This document shows positions 29,987 to 36,912 of a DNA stretch of 36,912 nucleotides, piece after piece. This DNA is from Halieaceae bacterium (GTDB lineage: Bacteria > Pseudomonadota > Gammaproteobacteria > Pseudomonadales > Halieaceae): positions 1-36,912 of the forward strand of contig JAPOQD010000082.1 of assembly GCA_026710905.1 (NCBI GenBank), given 5' to 3'. Position numbers and translations under genes: made by a program. Within the stretch, counting starts at the first letter, position 1, and every line of letters starts with the position of its first letter. A model generated the notes under the pieces. It did no database searches. It was not told where the DNA came from and was given only the letters and a program-made list of their open reading frames with translations.

Positions 29987-30697
29987 CTACGCATGGTTCT
30001 CCCCACGCAGGCCGAAACGGCGCTCACGGCGGTTGAAATCCTCGATGGCCAGATGCAGGTCCGTGGCGCTGAAATCCGGCCAAAGGGTTTCCGTGAAGTA
30101 CAGCTCACTGTAGGCAAATTGCCACAGCAGGAAATTGCTGATGCGATGGTCACCGCCGGTGCGAATGCATAAATCCGGTTTGGGCAAGTCCGCCAGGGCC
30201 ATGCGCCGGTCGAGTTGCTCGGGGCTGATATCCGCACTGGCCAGCGCCCCCCGCTCTACTTCCTCGGCCAGGGCGCGTGCGGCATTGGCGACATCCCAGC
30301 GGCCGCCATAATCAGCAGCTATGACCAGGGTGGTATCACCATTGCTCTCGGTGAGTTGTTCAGCCCGTTTGATCAGGCCCTTGATGCGCTGCGGAAACCG
30401 GTCCCGCTCACCAATGAAACGCATGCGCACTCCATCATCGTGGAGTTTCTGTGTTTCATTGCGAAGATAGCGTGCAAACAGGGCCATTAGATAGCGCACC
30501 TCTTGCCGCGGACGCCCCCAGTTTTCACTGCTGAAGGCAAACAGGGTCAGCACCTTGATGCCGTGCTCGCGGCAGCCGTACAACACGTTGCGAATTGCCT
30601 CGACACCGGCGCGATGGCCTGAGGCGCTGGGCAGATTGCGCTGTCTGGCCCAGCGATTATTGCCATCCATGATGATCGCAATGTGCTGAGGTACCAT
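29987..30697 (-). CDS. uppS: Undecaprenyl diphosphate synthase (cis-prenyltransferase)
   Basis: UppS extends farnesyl diphosphate with isopentenyl units to the C55 carrier lipid for peptidoglycan and O-antigen. The 236-residue protein has the catalytic start HIAIIMDGNNRWARQRNL, GHRAGVEAIRNV, FAFSSENWGRP and RTGGDHRISNFLLWQFAYSE, all hallmarks. ATG 30697 gives the family N-terminus; a longer frame into frr has no homology. It lies 13 bases after frr. The MEP enzymes and the DUF368 protein in this window act before and after it. Confidence 0.97.
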   Translation of the reverse strand: MVPQHIAIIMDGNNRWARQRNLPSASGHRAGVEAIRNVLYGCREHGIKVLTLFAFSSENWGRPRQEVRYLMALFARYLRNETQKLHDDGVRMRFIGERDRFPQRIKGLIKRAEQLTESNGDTTLVIAADYGGRWDVANAARALAEEVERGALASADISPEQLDRRMALADLPKPDLCIRTGGDHRISNFLLWQFAYSELYFTETLWPDFSATDLHLAIEDFNRRERRFGLRGENHA

Positions 30698-30710
30698 GGG
30701 AGTTTCCCGC

Positions 30711-31268
30711 CTATATTTCCAGCAGGTCCGATTCTTTTTCCGCCAGCATTTTTTCCACTTCGGCAATGAAGGAATCAGTGATCTTTTGCACCGCCTCGTG
30801 GCCGCGACGCTCGTCGTCTTCGGATATATCCTTGTCCTTGAGCAGTTCTTTCAACATGTCCAGGGCGTCACGGCGAGCCGTACGCACGGAAACCCGCGCC
30901 GACTCCGCTTCCTGTTTGGCTTGCTTGATGTAGTCCTTGCGAGTCTCCTGGGTCAGGGCAGGCATGGGTATGCGAATGACGTCCCCCGCGGTGACCGGAT
31001 TGAGACCGAGACCGGACTTCAAGACGGCCTTTTCGATCTTTGGCGTCATGGTCTTGTCCCAGGCCGTAACCAATAAGGTGCGGGCGCCATCAGCCGAGAT
31101 ATTGGCCATCTGATTCAACGGCGTATCGGCCCCGTAATAGTCAAGCCGGATGCCGTCGAGGAGATGGGGATGGGCACGGCCAGTTCGAATCTTGTTAAAG
31201 TTCTGCGCCAGAGCGCCCAGGCTTTTACCCATGCGTTCCCGCGCTTCCGCTTTGATGTCTTCTATCAT
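30711..31268 (-). CDS. frr: Ribosome recycling factor
   Basis: Frr splits post-termination ribosomes together with EF-G. The 185-residue protein matches the family length and shows [54 protein letters not shown] and a C-terminal helix ([17 protein letters not shown]). ATG 31268 follows pyrH by 13 bases; the order pyrH-frr-uppS is conserved. Confidence 0.98.
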   Translation of the reverse strand: MIEDIKAEARERMGKSLGALAQNFNKIRTGRAHPHLLDGIRLDYYGADTPLNQMANISADGARTLLVTAWDKTMTPKIEKAVLKSGLGLNPVTAGDVIRIPMPALTQETRKDYIKQAKQEAESARVSVRTARRDALDMLKELLKDKDISEDDERRGHEAVQKITDSFIAEVEKMLAEKESDLLEI

Positions 31269-31281
31269 GCCTGATTTCCTC

Positions 31282-32010
31282 TCACGGGCGGATCAGTGTA
31301 CCCTGATCTCCCCCGCAAACAATGCTCAACAACGCACCGGGCCGGCCCATCTCAAATACCCTTACCGGCAATTGATGATCGCGGCACAGCACGATGGCGG
31401 TGAGGTCCATCACTCCCAGTTGACGCTGTAATACCTCATCGAAGCTTAGTTCGTCGAATTTTTCGGCATCGGGAAACTGCATCGGATCAGCGGAGTAAAC
31501 CCCGTCCACCTTGGTGGCCTTGAGCATGAGTTCCGACTGTACCTCAATGGCGCGCAGGCAAGCCGCCGAGTCGGTGGTAAAGAATGGATTGCCCGTGCCG
31601 GCAGCGAAAATCACCACCTCACCACTGTCCAGGGCGCGCATTGCGTTGCGGCGGTCGTAGTGGTCAACCACACCGCTCATCGGTATCGCGGACATCACCC
31701 GGCTGGCGGTGCCGGAGCGTTCCAGCGCGTCGCGCATGGCCAGGGCATTCATCACGGTAGCCAACATACCCATGTGATCGCCGGCTACCCGGTCCAATCC
31801 CGATTTCTGCAGCGCCGCGCCGCGAAACAGGTTGCCGCCGCCAATCACCAGACCAAGCTGCACCCCGATTCCAACCAATTGACCGATTTCCAGCGCCATG
31901 AGATCAAGAATTTTTGGATCGATACCACTACTCTGGTCACCGGTGAGCGCTTCTCCACTCAGTTTCAGGAGTATCCTTCGATATTTTCTTGAGCTGCCCT
32001 GGGCAGGCAT
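31282..32010 (-). CDS. pyrH: Uridylate kinase
   Basis: PyrH phosphorylates UMP to UDP, feeding CTP synthase. The 242-residue amino-acid-kinase-fold protein has [26 protein letters not shown], the [19 protein letters not shown] loop and [17 protein letters not shown] lies eight bases before ATG 32010. A 275-base gap with a dispersed repeat separates it from tsf, so it may have its own promoter, though I could not pick one with confidence. Confidence 0.97.
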   Translation of the reverse strand: MPAQGSSRKYRRILLKLSGEALTGDQSSGIDPKILDLMALEIGQLVGIGVQLGLVIGGGNLFRGAALQKSGLDRVAGDHMGMLATVMNALAMRDALERSGTASRVMSAIPMSGVVDHYDRRNAMRALDSGEVVIFAAGTGNPFFTTDSAACLRAIEVQSELMLKATKVDGVYSADPMQFPDAEKFDELSFDEVLQRQLGVMDLTAIVLCRDHQLPVRVFEMGRPGALLSIVCGGDQGTLIRP

Positions 32011-32182
32011 ATCGTCGCCCTCTGCAAACTTTGTAAGGTAACAGCGCCTCGATCAGGGGGCAAACCGGCCCGCAGGTCTCATCGGGCCGTCTCCAGACAG
32101 ATACAACCTATGAGGTTGCTTTGCCCTGCCAGAGCATAGCGCAAGTTTCAGGCATTTCGCGGGCATCGACCCCCTGCCTGCC

Positions 32183-32279
32183 TATGGCGCCAGGCTTCCG
32201 CCACGGCCACCGAATCACTCGCTGTGGCGGGGGGGCGAATCCCTGCGACATGTGCCCTGAAGGTGCAATATCCGGGCTT
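32183..32279 (+). repeat. Dispersed repeat copy between tsf and pyrH
   Basis: Its first 39 bases (ATGGCGCCA to GAATCACTCGC) match the copy at the fabZ/rnhB junction with about seven differences. Its last 30 bases (TGTGCCCTGAAGGTGCAATA, then TCCGGGCT) match the end of the tandem array before pyrG. It therefore links the three loci as one repeat family. GGGG-rich and GCCC/GGGC segments may form hairpins that act on transcripts leaving tsf. Confidence 0.6.
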
Positions 32280-32285
32280 GTGATG

Positions 32286-33143
32286 TTAACCCTGTAACTG
32301 TGCGGCCACTTCGGTAGCGAAATCCACTGCTTTCCTTTCTATGCCTTCACCCACTTGGTAACGACTGAAAGTGATCACCTCGGCGCCGGCGCCGGCCACC
32401 AGTTTGCCTACTGTCAGATCAGGGTCTTTTACAAAGGCCTGTTCAAGCAGGCTGTTTTCGGACAGGAACTTGCGGATGCGGCCACCGATCATTTTCTCCA
32501 CGATCTCCGGTGGCTTACCGCTGTCGCTGGCCTGTGCGGTGAGAATTTCCCTCTCCTTGGCCAGTACATCTTCCGGCATGTCCCGAGGGGCCACCACCCT
32601 TGGGCTGACCGCCGCCACATGCATGGCGACATCCCGCGCCAACTCGGTATCTCCGCCCTTGAGCTGCACCAGGACAGCGATACGGTTGTTGCCGTGCACA
32701 TAACTGCCGATCACGCCCTCGTCCGTAGCCAGGGCCGTGATCCGGCGCACGCTGATGTTCTCGCCGATTTTCTGCACCAGGTCCTCACGGGCAGACTCCA
32801 ACTCGCCAGCCATGAGGCTGCCAAGATCCGTGTTTCTGCTGACAAATGCCGTGTCGGCAACCCGGCCGGCGAAGGCCAGAAAGTTCTTGTCCCGGGCGAC
32901 GAAGTCAGTCTCGCTGTTAATTTCCACCATGCTGCCATAGCTGTTGTCTTCACTCACACGCAGCATAACCACACCATCGGCGGCAATGCGGCCGGCCTTT
33001 CCGGCCGCCTTCATGCCACTGGATTTGCGTAATTCTTCAATGGCTTTTTCCACATCGTTGGCAGTGGCCGCGAGCGCGCGTTTGCATTCCAGCAGGCTCA
33101 GACCGGTGCGTTCACGCAGTTCTTTAATCAGTACTACAGACAT
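32286..33143 (-). CDS. tsf: Elongation factor Ts
   Basis: EF-Ts is the nucleotide exchange factor of EF-Tu. The 285-residue protein has the N-terminal UBA-like domain (VVLIKELRERTGLSLLECKR), EELRKSSGMKAAGKAGRIAA, the core with TDFVARDKNFLAFAG and GVIGSYVHGNNRIAVLVQL, and a normal C-terminus. ATG 33143 has GGAG seven bases upstream; the frame extends five codons further. It follows rpsB after 63 bases, the universal rpsB-tsf operon. Confidence 0.98.
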   Translation of the reverse strand: MSVVLIKELRERTGLSLLECKRALAATANDVEKAIEELRKSSGMKAAGKAGRIAADGVVMLRVSEDNSYGSMVEINSETDFVARDKNFLAFAGRVADTAFVSRNTDLGSLMAGELESAREDLVQKIGENISVRRITALATDEGVIGSYVHGNNRIAVLVQLKGGDTELARDVAMHVAAVSPRVVAPRDMPEDVLAKEREILTAQASDSGKPPEIVEKMIGGRIRKFLSENSLLEQAFVKDPDLTVGKLVAGAGAEVITFSRYQVGEGIERKAVDFATEVAAQLQG

Positions 33144-33206
33144 TGGACTACTCCACATCCCCTTGCGGGGAGCATCATGCCGGAAAGCAAGCTTTCCCCA
33201 GGTAAA

Positions 33207-34136
33207 TTACTTGGCGTCAGGTTCGGAGTCCGGCTCTGGGGCTGTCGCTTCCCCTGCAGCAGTCGGTTCCTCCGCAGTAACCGCTTCCTCCGCAGCAGCC
33301 GGTGCCTCCGCAGCAGCCGGTGCCTCCGCAGCAGCGGCTTCCTCTGCAGCGGCCGGCGCCTCCGGAACAACCACTTCTTCTGCGGCAGCCAGTTCCTCTG
33401 GTTGCTCCGGCGTCACCTCGACAAACTCATCGCGAGCCTCCACCATTTCACCGCTTTCTATCCTCCCCTGAATGCAGGCGTCCGCCACACTCTTGACGTA
33501 CAGCCTGATGGCTCGAATCGCATCATCATTGCCGGGAATGACGTGGTCGATACCCTCGGGGTCACTATTGGTGTCAACGATACCAATCACCGGAATACCC
33601 AACTTGTTGGCTTCGGTTACCGCAATGCGCTCGTGATCGACATCGACCACGAACAAGGCATCGGGCAGACCCGCCATATCCTTGATACCACCGATGGAGC
33701 GCTCCAGCTTGGCCATATTCCGGGACCGCAGCAGGGCTTCCTTCTTGGTCAATTTCTCAAAGGTGCCGTCCACCTGCTGCGCCTCCAGATCGCGCAGCCG
33801 CTTGATCGAAGCGCGAATGGTTTTGTAGTTGGTGAGCATGCCACCCAGCCAGCGATGGCTGACATAGGGCATTTCCGCACGCTCAGCCTGTTCCTTGATT
33901 TGTTTGCCAGCGGCGCGTTTGGTGCCCACGAACAAAATCTTGTTCTTGTTGGCAGCCAATTTACGGACCATCTCAAGAGCTTCGTTGAAAGCGGGAACAG
34001 TATGTTCCAGATTGATGATATGAATCTTGTTACGGGCGCCGAAAATGTACGGCTCCATTCTCGGATTCCAGTAGCGAGTCTGGTGTCCGAAGTGCGCACC
34101 TGCCTGCAGCAGTTCGCGCATACTGACCTGCGTCAT
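33207..34136 (-). CDS. rpsB: 30S ribosomal protein S2 with a long acidic Ala/Glu tail
   Basis: S2 is a small-subunit protein needed for S1 binding. The protein starts [20 protein letters not shown] and has [35 protein letters not shown] and the conserved end of the core, [21 protein letters not shown]. It is 309 residues, against 241 in E. coli. The extra C-terminal part from about residue 245 is a low-complexity tail of Ala, Glu and Pro. ATG 34136 has AAGG eight bases upstream; the frame runs 59 codons further upstream without homology, through the leader. tsf follows. Confidence 0.97.
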   Translation of the reverse strand: MTQVSMRELLQAGAHFGHQTRYWNPRMEPYIFGARNKIHIINLEHTVPAFNEALEMVRKLAANKNKILFVGTKRAAGKQIKEQAERAEMPYVSHRWLGGMLTNYKTIRASIKRLRDLEAQQVDGTFEKLTKKEALLRSRNMAKLERSIGGIKDMAGLPDALFVVDVDHERIAVTEANKLGIPVIGIVDTNSDPEGIDHVIPGNDDAIRAIRLYVKSVADACIQGRIESGEMVEARDEFVEVTPEQPEELAAAEEVVVPEAPAAAEEAAAAEAPAAAEAPAAAEEAVTAEEPTAAGEATAPEPDSEPDAK

Positions 34137-34268
34137 GATAGTTACCTTGTATGGGTTAGTCCTCCACATGCCCCATCGCCCAACCCCGCAGTCCCTCGGA
34201 ACCACGGAGCACCCTGAATGATGTGACGGCATGTGTGCGTCGTTTTCCCTGGCCACACCGGCCGGGAG
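34137..34268 (-). promoter_or_regulatory. rpsB leader, possible S2 autoregulation site
   Basis: About 130 bases separate the predicted transcript start from the rpsB ATG. The last part contains GGGTT (about 34186-34182) and AACCC (about 34156-34152) arms that can pair around a G-rich loop, just before the ribosome binding site. Gammaproteobacterial rpsB leaders are known to bind S2 for feedback control; whether this one does is inference. Confidence 0.35.
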
Positions 34269-34274
34269 GCGCGC

Positions 34275-34283
34275 TTTATACCA
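34275..34283 (-). promoter_or_regulatory. Extended -10 promoter for rpsB-tsf
   Basis: TGGTATAAA on the minus strand (34283-34275) fits the extended -10 form TG-n-TATAAT, followed by a GC-rich start region (GCGCGCC) typical of stringently controlled ribosomal promoters. I see no strong -35 box. Confidence 0.5.
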
Positions 34284-34382
34284 TAGTGGAAGTCGCAAAT
34301 AAACACGCCACATCCGGGTCTGCCCGCATATGGCGTTAACATGGTAGCGCCCCGGATTTTTTCCCGTTGCTGGAAATCAGGT

Positions 34383-34408
34383 TAGAATACTTGCAGGTTT
34401 TCACCTGC
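34383..34408 (+). promoter_or_regulatory. Candidate map -10 box and 5' hairpin
   Basis: TAGAAT at 34383-34388 could be the -10 of a plus-strand promoter for map. Directly after it GCAGGT (34393-34398) and ACCTGC (34403-34408) form a perfect 6-bp stem with a 4-base loop at the likely 5' end of the transcript. The -35 region is unclear. Confidence 0.35.
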
Positions 34409-34429
34409 CCAAAAAATCAGGCTATACCG

Positions 34430-35203
34430 ATGACCGTCAAAACCAAAACTGCCGCGGAATTGGAAAAAATGCGTATTGCCGGGCGTCTGGCTTCCCAGGT
34501 GCTGGAAATGATTGCGCCCCATGTGCAGGTAGGAGTCAGCACCGGAGAACTGGACAGTATCTGCCACAGCTACATTACCGGGGAACTGGAGGCGATTCCC
34601 GCACCGCTCAATTACAAGGGATTCCCGAAGTCCATCTGCACCTCGGTAAACGATGTGGTTTGTCACGGTATTCCAACGGAGAAAAAAATCCTGAAATCCG
34701 GCGATATTATCAATATCGACATCACTGTTATCAAAAATGGCTATCACGGTGATACCAGCGCCATGTTCTGCGTCGGCAAGACGGCGCCCCATGCTGAGCG
34801 ACTGATCTGTATCACCCAGGAATGCCTTTACCGCGGCATTGATGCAGTAAAACCCGGCGCTACCCTGGGCGATATCGGTTATGCGATCCAGAGCCACGCT
34901 GAAAAAAACTACTATTCCGTTGTGCGTGAATACTGCGGCCATGGTATCGGCGATATTTTCCACGAGGCACCGCAGGTGCTGCACTATGGCAGGCGCGGCG
35001 AAGGCCTTGCGCTTGTACCCGGCATGACCTTCACCATTGAACCCATGATCAACGCCGGAAAACGGCAGGTGAAGCTGAACAGAAAGGACGGCTGGACAGT
35101 CACCACACAGGATGGCCGTCTTTCCGCCCAGTGGGAACACACCATGGCCGTTACGGAAACGGGCGTGGAAGTTTTCACGGCCCGCACCGATGAATCTTTC
35201 TGA
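34430..35203 (+). CDS. map: Methionine aminopeptidase, type I
   Basis: Map removes the initiator methionine from new proteins. The 257-residue protein has the pita-bread-fold metal ligands in NIDITVIKNGYHGDTSAMF (two Asp), in YCGHGIGDIFHEAPQVLHYG (His), in FTIEPMI (Glu) and in SAQWEHTMAVTETG (last Glu). Length is normal. ATG 34430 is the proper start; the frame runs further upstream without homology. It is divergent from rpsB and is followed by glnD after six bases, the conserved gammaproteobacterial order. Confidence 0.97.
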   Translation: MTVKTKTAAELEKMRIAGRLASQVLEMIAPHVQVGVSTGELDSICHSYITGELEAIPAPLNYKGFPKSICTSVNDVVCHGIPTEKKILKSGDIINIDITVIKNGYHGDTSAMFCVGKTAPHAERLICITQECLYRGIDAVKPGATLGDIGYAIQSHAEKNYYSVVREYCGHGIGDIFHEAPQVLHYGRRGEGLALVPGMTFTIEPMINAGKRQVKLNRKDGWTVTTQDGRLSAQWEHTMAVTETGVEVFTARTDESF

Positions 35204-35209
35204 TATACC

Positions 35210-36912
35210 GTGACACACAGCCCACTTCCTCAGGAGCTGCTTGACCCGGCCGGCCTGGAACAAAGCTGCCGGGTGCCGGGGCAGCGTGTTGCCGCACTGC
35301 GAAGGCAGTGGAAAGATGGCCGCGCCTACCTTGAGGCTCAATTCGACCCCAAGGCGGAAGCTGGGCCGCTGGTGCGTCTGCGGGCTCGTTATCTTGACCG
35401 GTTACTGGAGATCATCTGGCGGCAATTCGACTGGCAGGATGCCGCCATAGCTCTGGTCGCCGTGGGCGGCTACGGCCGCGGCGAGTTATTGCCTCATTCC
35501 GATGTGGACCTGCTGATCCTGCTGGGTGAGGACTGCACTGACTGCACCGCCAATATAGAAGCCCTGTTGACCCTGCTCTGGGATATCGGCTTGACCATCG
35601 GCCACAGTGTCAGAAGCGTCAGCGAATGTGCAACTCGCGCCAGACAGGATATTACCGTTGCCACGGCCTTGATGGAGTCGCGCCTGATTGCCGGCGATGA
35701 ATCCCTGCTCGACGCCATGCAACAAGCCACCAGCCCGTCTCTGTTGTGGCCCAGCAACGAATTTTTCCATGCCAAATGGCGGGAACAGAAAGCTCGCCAC
35801 GCCAAGTACGGCGACACCGAATATCAATTGGAACCCAATGTAAAAGCCTCTCCTGGGGGCTTGCGGGATATCCAGATGATCGGCTGGATTGCCCAGCGCC
35901 AGTTCGGTGAACGAGACCCCGCCGGACTGGCCCGGCTTGGCTACCTCACTGACGATGAACTCGACATCCTCCTGCAAGGCCGTGATTTTCTGTGGCGAGT
36001 GCGCTATGCCCTGCACCTGATTGCCGGGCGGGAAGAAGACCGGCTGCTGTTCGATCATCAGCGGGAACTGGCGGAGATTTTCGGCTACCGGGACCGCCAG
36101 CGGCGCTTGGCGGTAGAACAGTTCATGCAACAGTATTACCGTTGGGTGGCGGCCCTGGGTCAGCTCAATGAAGTGCTGATGCAGCACTTCCGTCAAGTCA
36201 TTCTACGCGCTGAAAGCAACGAAGAAATAGTCAGTATCAACTCCCGTTTTCAAGTCCGCAATGGCTATATCGAAGCCTGCCGGGAAACGGTATTCGGGGA
36301 AACTCCCTCCGCCCTGTTGGAGATCTTTGTCCTGTGCGGAACTGATCCCGGCATTGAGGGAATTCATGTCTCCACCATCCGACTGATTCGCGGCCACAGC
36401 GGCCTGATCGACGAGGAGTTTCGCCGCAACCCGCGCAACCGGGAACTGTTCTTGCAAATCTTGCGGTCACCTTTCAGGATGGCCCGCCAACTGCGGCGCA
36501 TGGACCGCTACGGGCTACTGGGCAAGTATCTGCCGGAGTTCGGCAATGTAGCCGGTCAGATGCAGCACGATCTGTTCCACATCTATACGGTGGATGCCCA
36601 CACCCTGGAGGTGGTCAGGAATATGCGCCGTCTCCGGTACCCGGAGGCTGCCGAGAACTTTCCGGTCTCCAGCCGGGTCGCCGCAAGACTTCCCAAGCCG
36701 GAACTGCTGTACATCGCCGGGCTCTATCATGACATCGGCAAAGGCCGCAACGGTGACCATTCGGAGCTGGGCGCCCTGGATGCCGAGCTGTTCTGCAAAA
36801 ATCACGCACTCGATCAGATTGATACCAGCCTGGTGTGCTGGCTGGTCAGGCAACACCTGGTAATGTCGGTTACTGCACAGCGCAAGGACATATCCGACCC
36901 CCAAGTAATACA
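35210..36912 (+). CDS. glnD: [Protein-PII] uridylyltransferase, partial (runs off the right edge)
   Basis: GlnD modifies and demodifies the PII protein in response to glutamine, controlling nitrogen assimilation. GTG 35210 starts an open frame of 567 codons to the window end. The nucleotidyltransferase domain shows GGYGRGELLPHSDVDLLIL at about residues 86-104. The linker helices have EPNVKASPGGLRDIQMIGWI. The HD domain begins near residue 490 with the HD pair in LYHDIGKGRNGDHSELG (about residue 507). The rest of the HD and the two ACT domains lie outside the window. The GTG lies six bases after the map stop. The plus-strand frame was read directly from the sequence and has no stop. Confidence 0.95.
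   Translation, partial: MTHSPLPQELLDPAGLEQSCRVPGQRVAALRRQWKDGRAYLEAQFDPKAEAGPLVRLRARYLDRLLEIIWRQFDWQDAAIALVAVGGYGRGELLPHSDVDLLILLGEDCTDCTANIEALLTLLWDIGLTIGHSVRSVSECATRARQDITVATALMESRLIAGDESLLDAMQQATSPSLLWPSNEFFHAKWREQKARHAKYGDTEYQLEPNVKASPGGLRDIQMIGWIAQRQFGERDPAGLARLGYLTDDELDILLQGRDFLWRVRYALHLIAGREEDRLLFDHQRELAEIFGYRDRQRRLAVEQFMQQYYRWVAALGQLNEVLMQHFRQVILRAESNEEIVSINSRFQVRNGYIEACRETVFGETPSALLEIFVLCGTDPGIEGIHVSTIRLIRGHSGLIDEEFRRNPRNRELFLQILRSPFRMARQLRRMDRYGLLGKYLPEFGNVAGQMQHDLFHIYTVDAHTLEVVRNMRRLRYPEAAENFPVSSRVAARLPKPELLYIAGLYHDIGKGRNGDHSELGALDAELFCKNHALDQIDTSLVCWLVRQHLVMSVTAQRKDISDPQVI

Noticed and set aside
34393..34408. Terminator between rpsB and map
   Set aside because: The hairpin is short and has no T-run in either direction; it lies within the map 5' region.

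Overview
The window looks like a gammaproteobacterial chromosome. About 28 kb carries the housekeeping order rpsB-tsf-pyrH-frr-uppS-cdsA-dxr-rseP-bamA-skp-fabZ-rnhB-dnaE-accA-tilS, then pyrG-kdsA-eno-ftsB-ispD-ispF-pcm-(DUF368)-nlpD, all on the minus strand. Divergent map and a partial glnD lie at the right end. The gene order and a DUF222/HNH gene would suit a marine OM60/NOR5-like (Halieaceae-type) lineage, but I cannot fix the family from this sequence alone.

Right part (about 8.0-36.9 kb): tightly packed core genes for translation (rpsB, tsf, frr, tilS), nucleotides (pyrH, pyrG), replication (dnaE, rnhB), fatty acids (accA, fabZ), isoprenoids and undecaprenyl phosphate (dxr, ispD, ispF, uppS, DUF368), outer membrane biogenesis (bamA, skp, rseP), KDO synthesis (kdsA) and division (ftsB, nlpD). 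Several genes usually found in this neighbourhood are absent from it: lpxD between skp and fabZ, lpxA-lpxB between fabZ and rnhB, and truD-surE between ispF and pcm. A dispersed intergenic repeat lies exactly at the fabZ/rnhB junction, with relatives before pyrG and between tsf and pyrH.

Left part (1 to about 8.0 kb): an accessory, defence-rich island sits downstream of nlpD, where rpoS would normally follow. From nlpD leftwards it holds a decayed tyrosine integrase (N-terminal pieces only), an ApeA-like HEPN antiphage protein, a decayed partial second copy of nlpD, a 41-codon small ORF, and an apparent operon of IS1595-family transposase, DPPH-type DNA methyltransferase and Eco29kI-family GIY-YIG restriction endonuclease. 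Next come a membrane protein of unknown function and a DUF222/HNH nuclease gene with a LexA-like box at its promoter. The two nlpD copies bracket the integrase and apeA, suggesting an old integrative element. The transposase-methyltransferase-endonuclease unit looks like a second, separate mobile module.

The most novel-looking item is that last module. The transposase and methyltransferase reading frames overlap, and the methyltransferase and endonuclease are 3 bases apart, so a restriction-modification system seems to be translated from the same message as a transposase. No terminal repeats were found by eye, so the element's limits are open.
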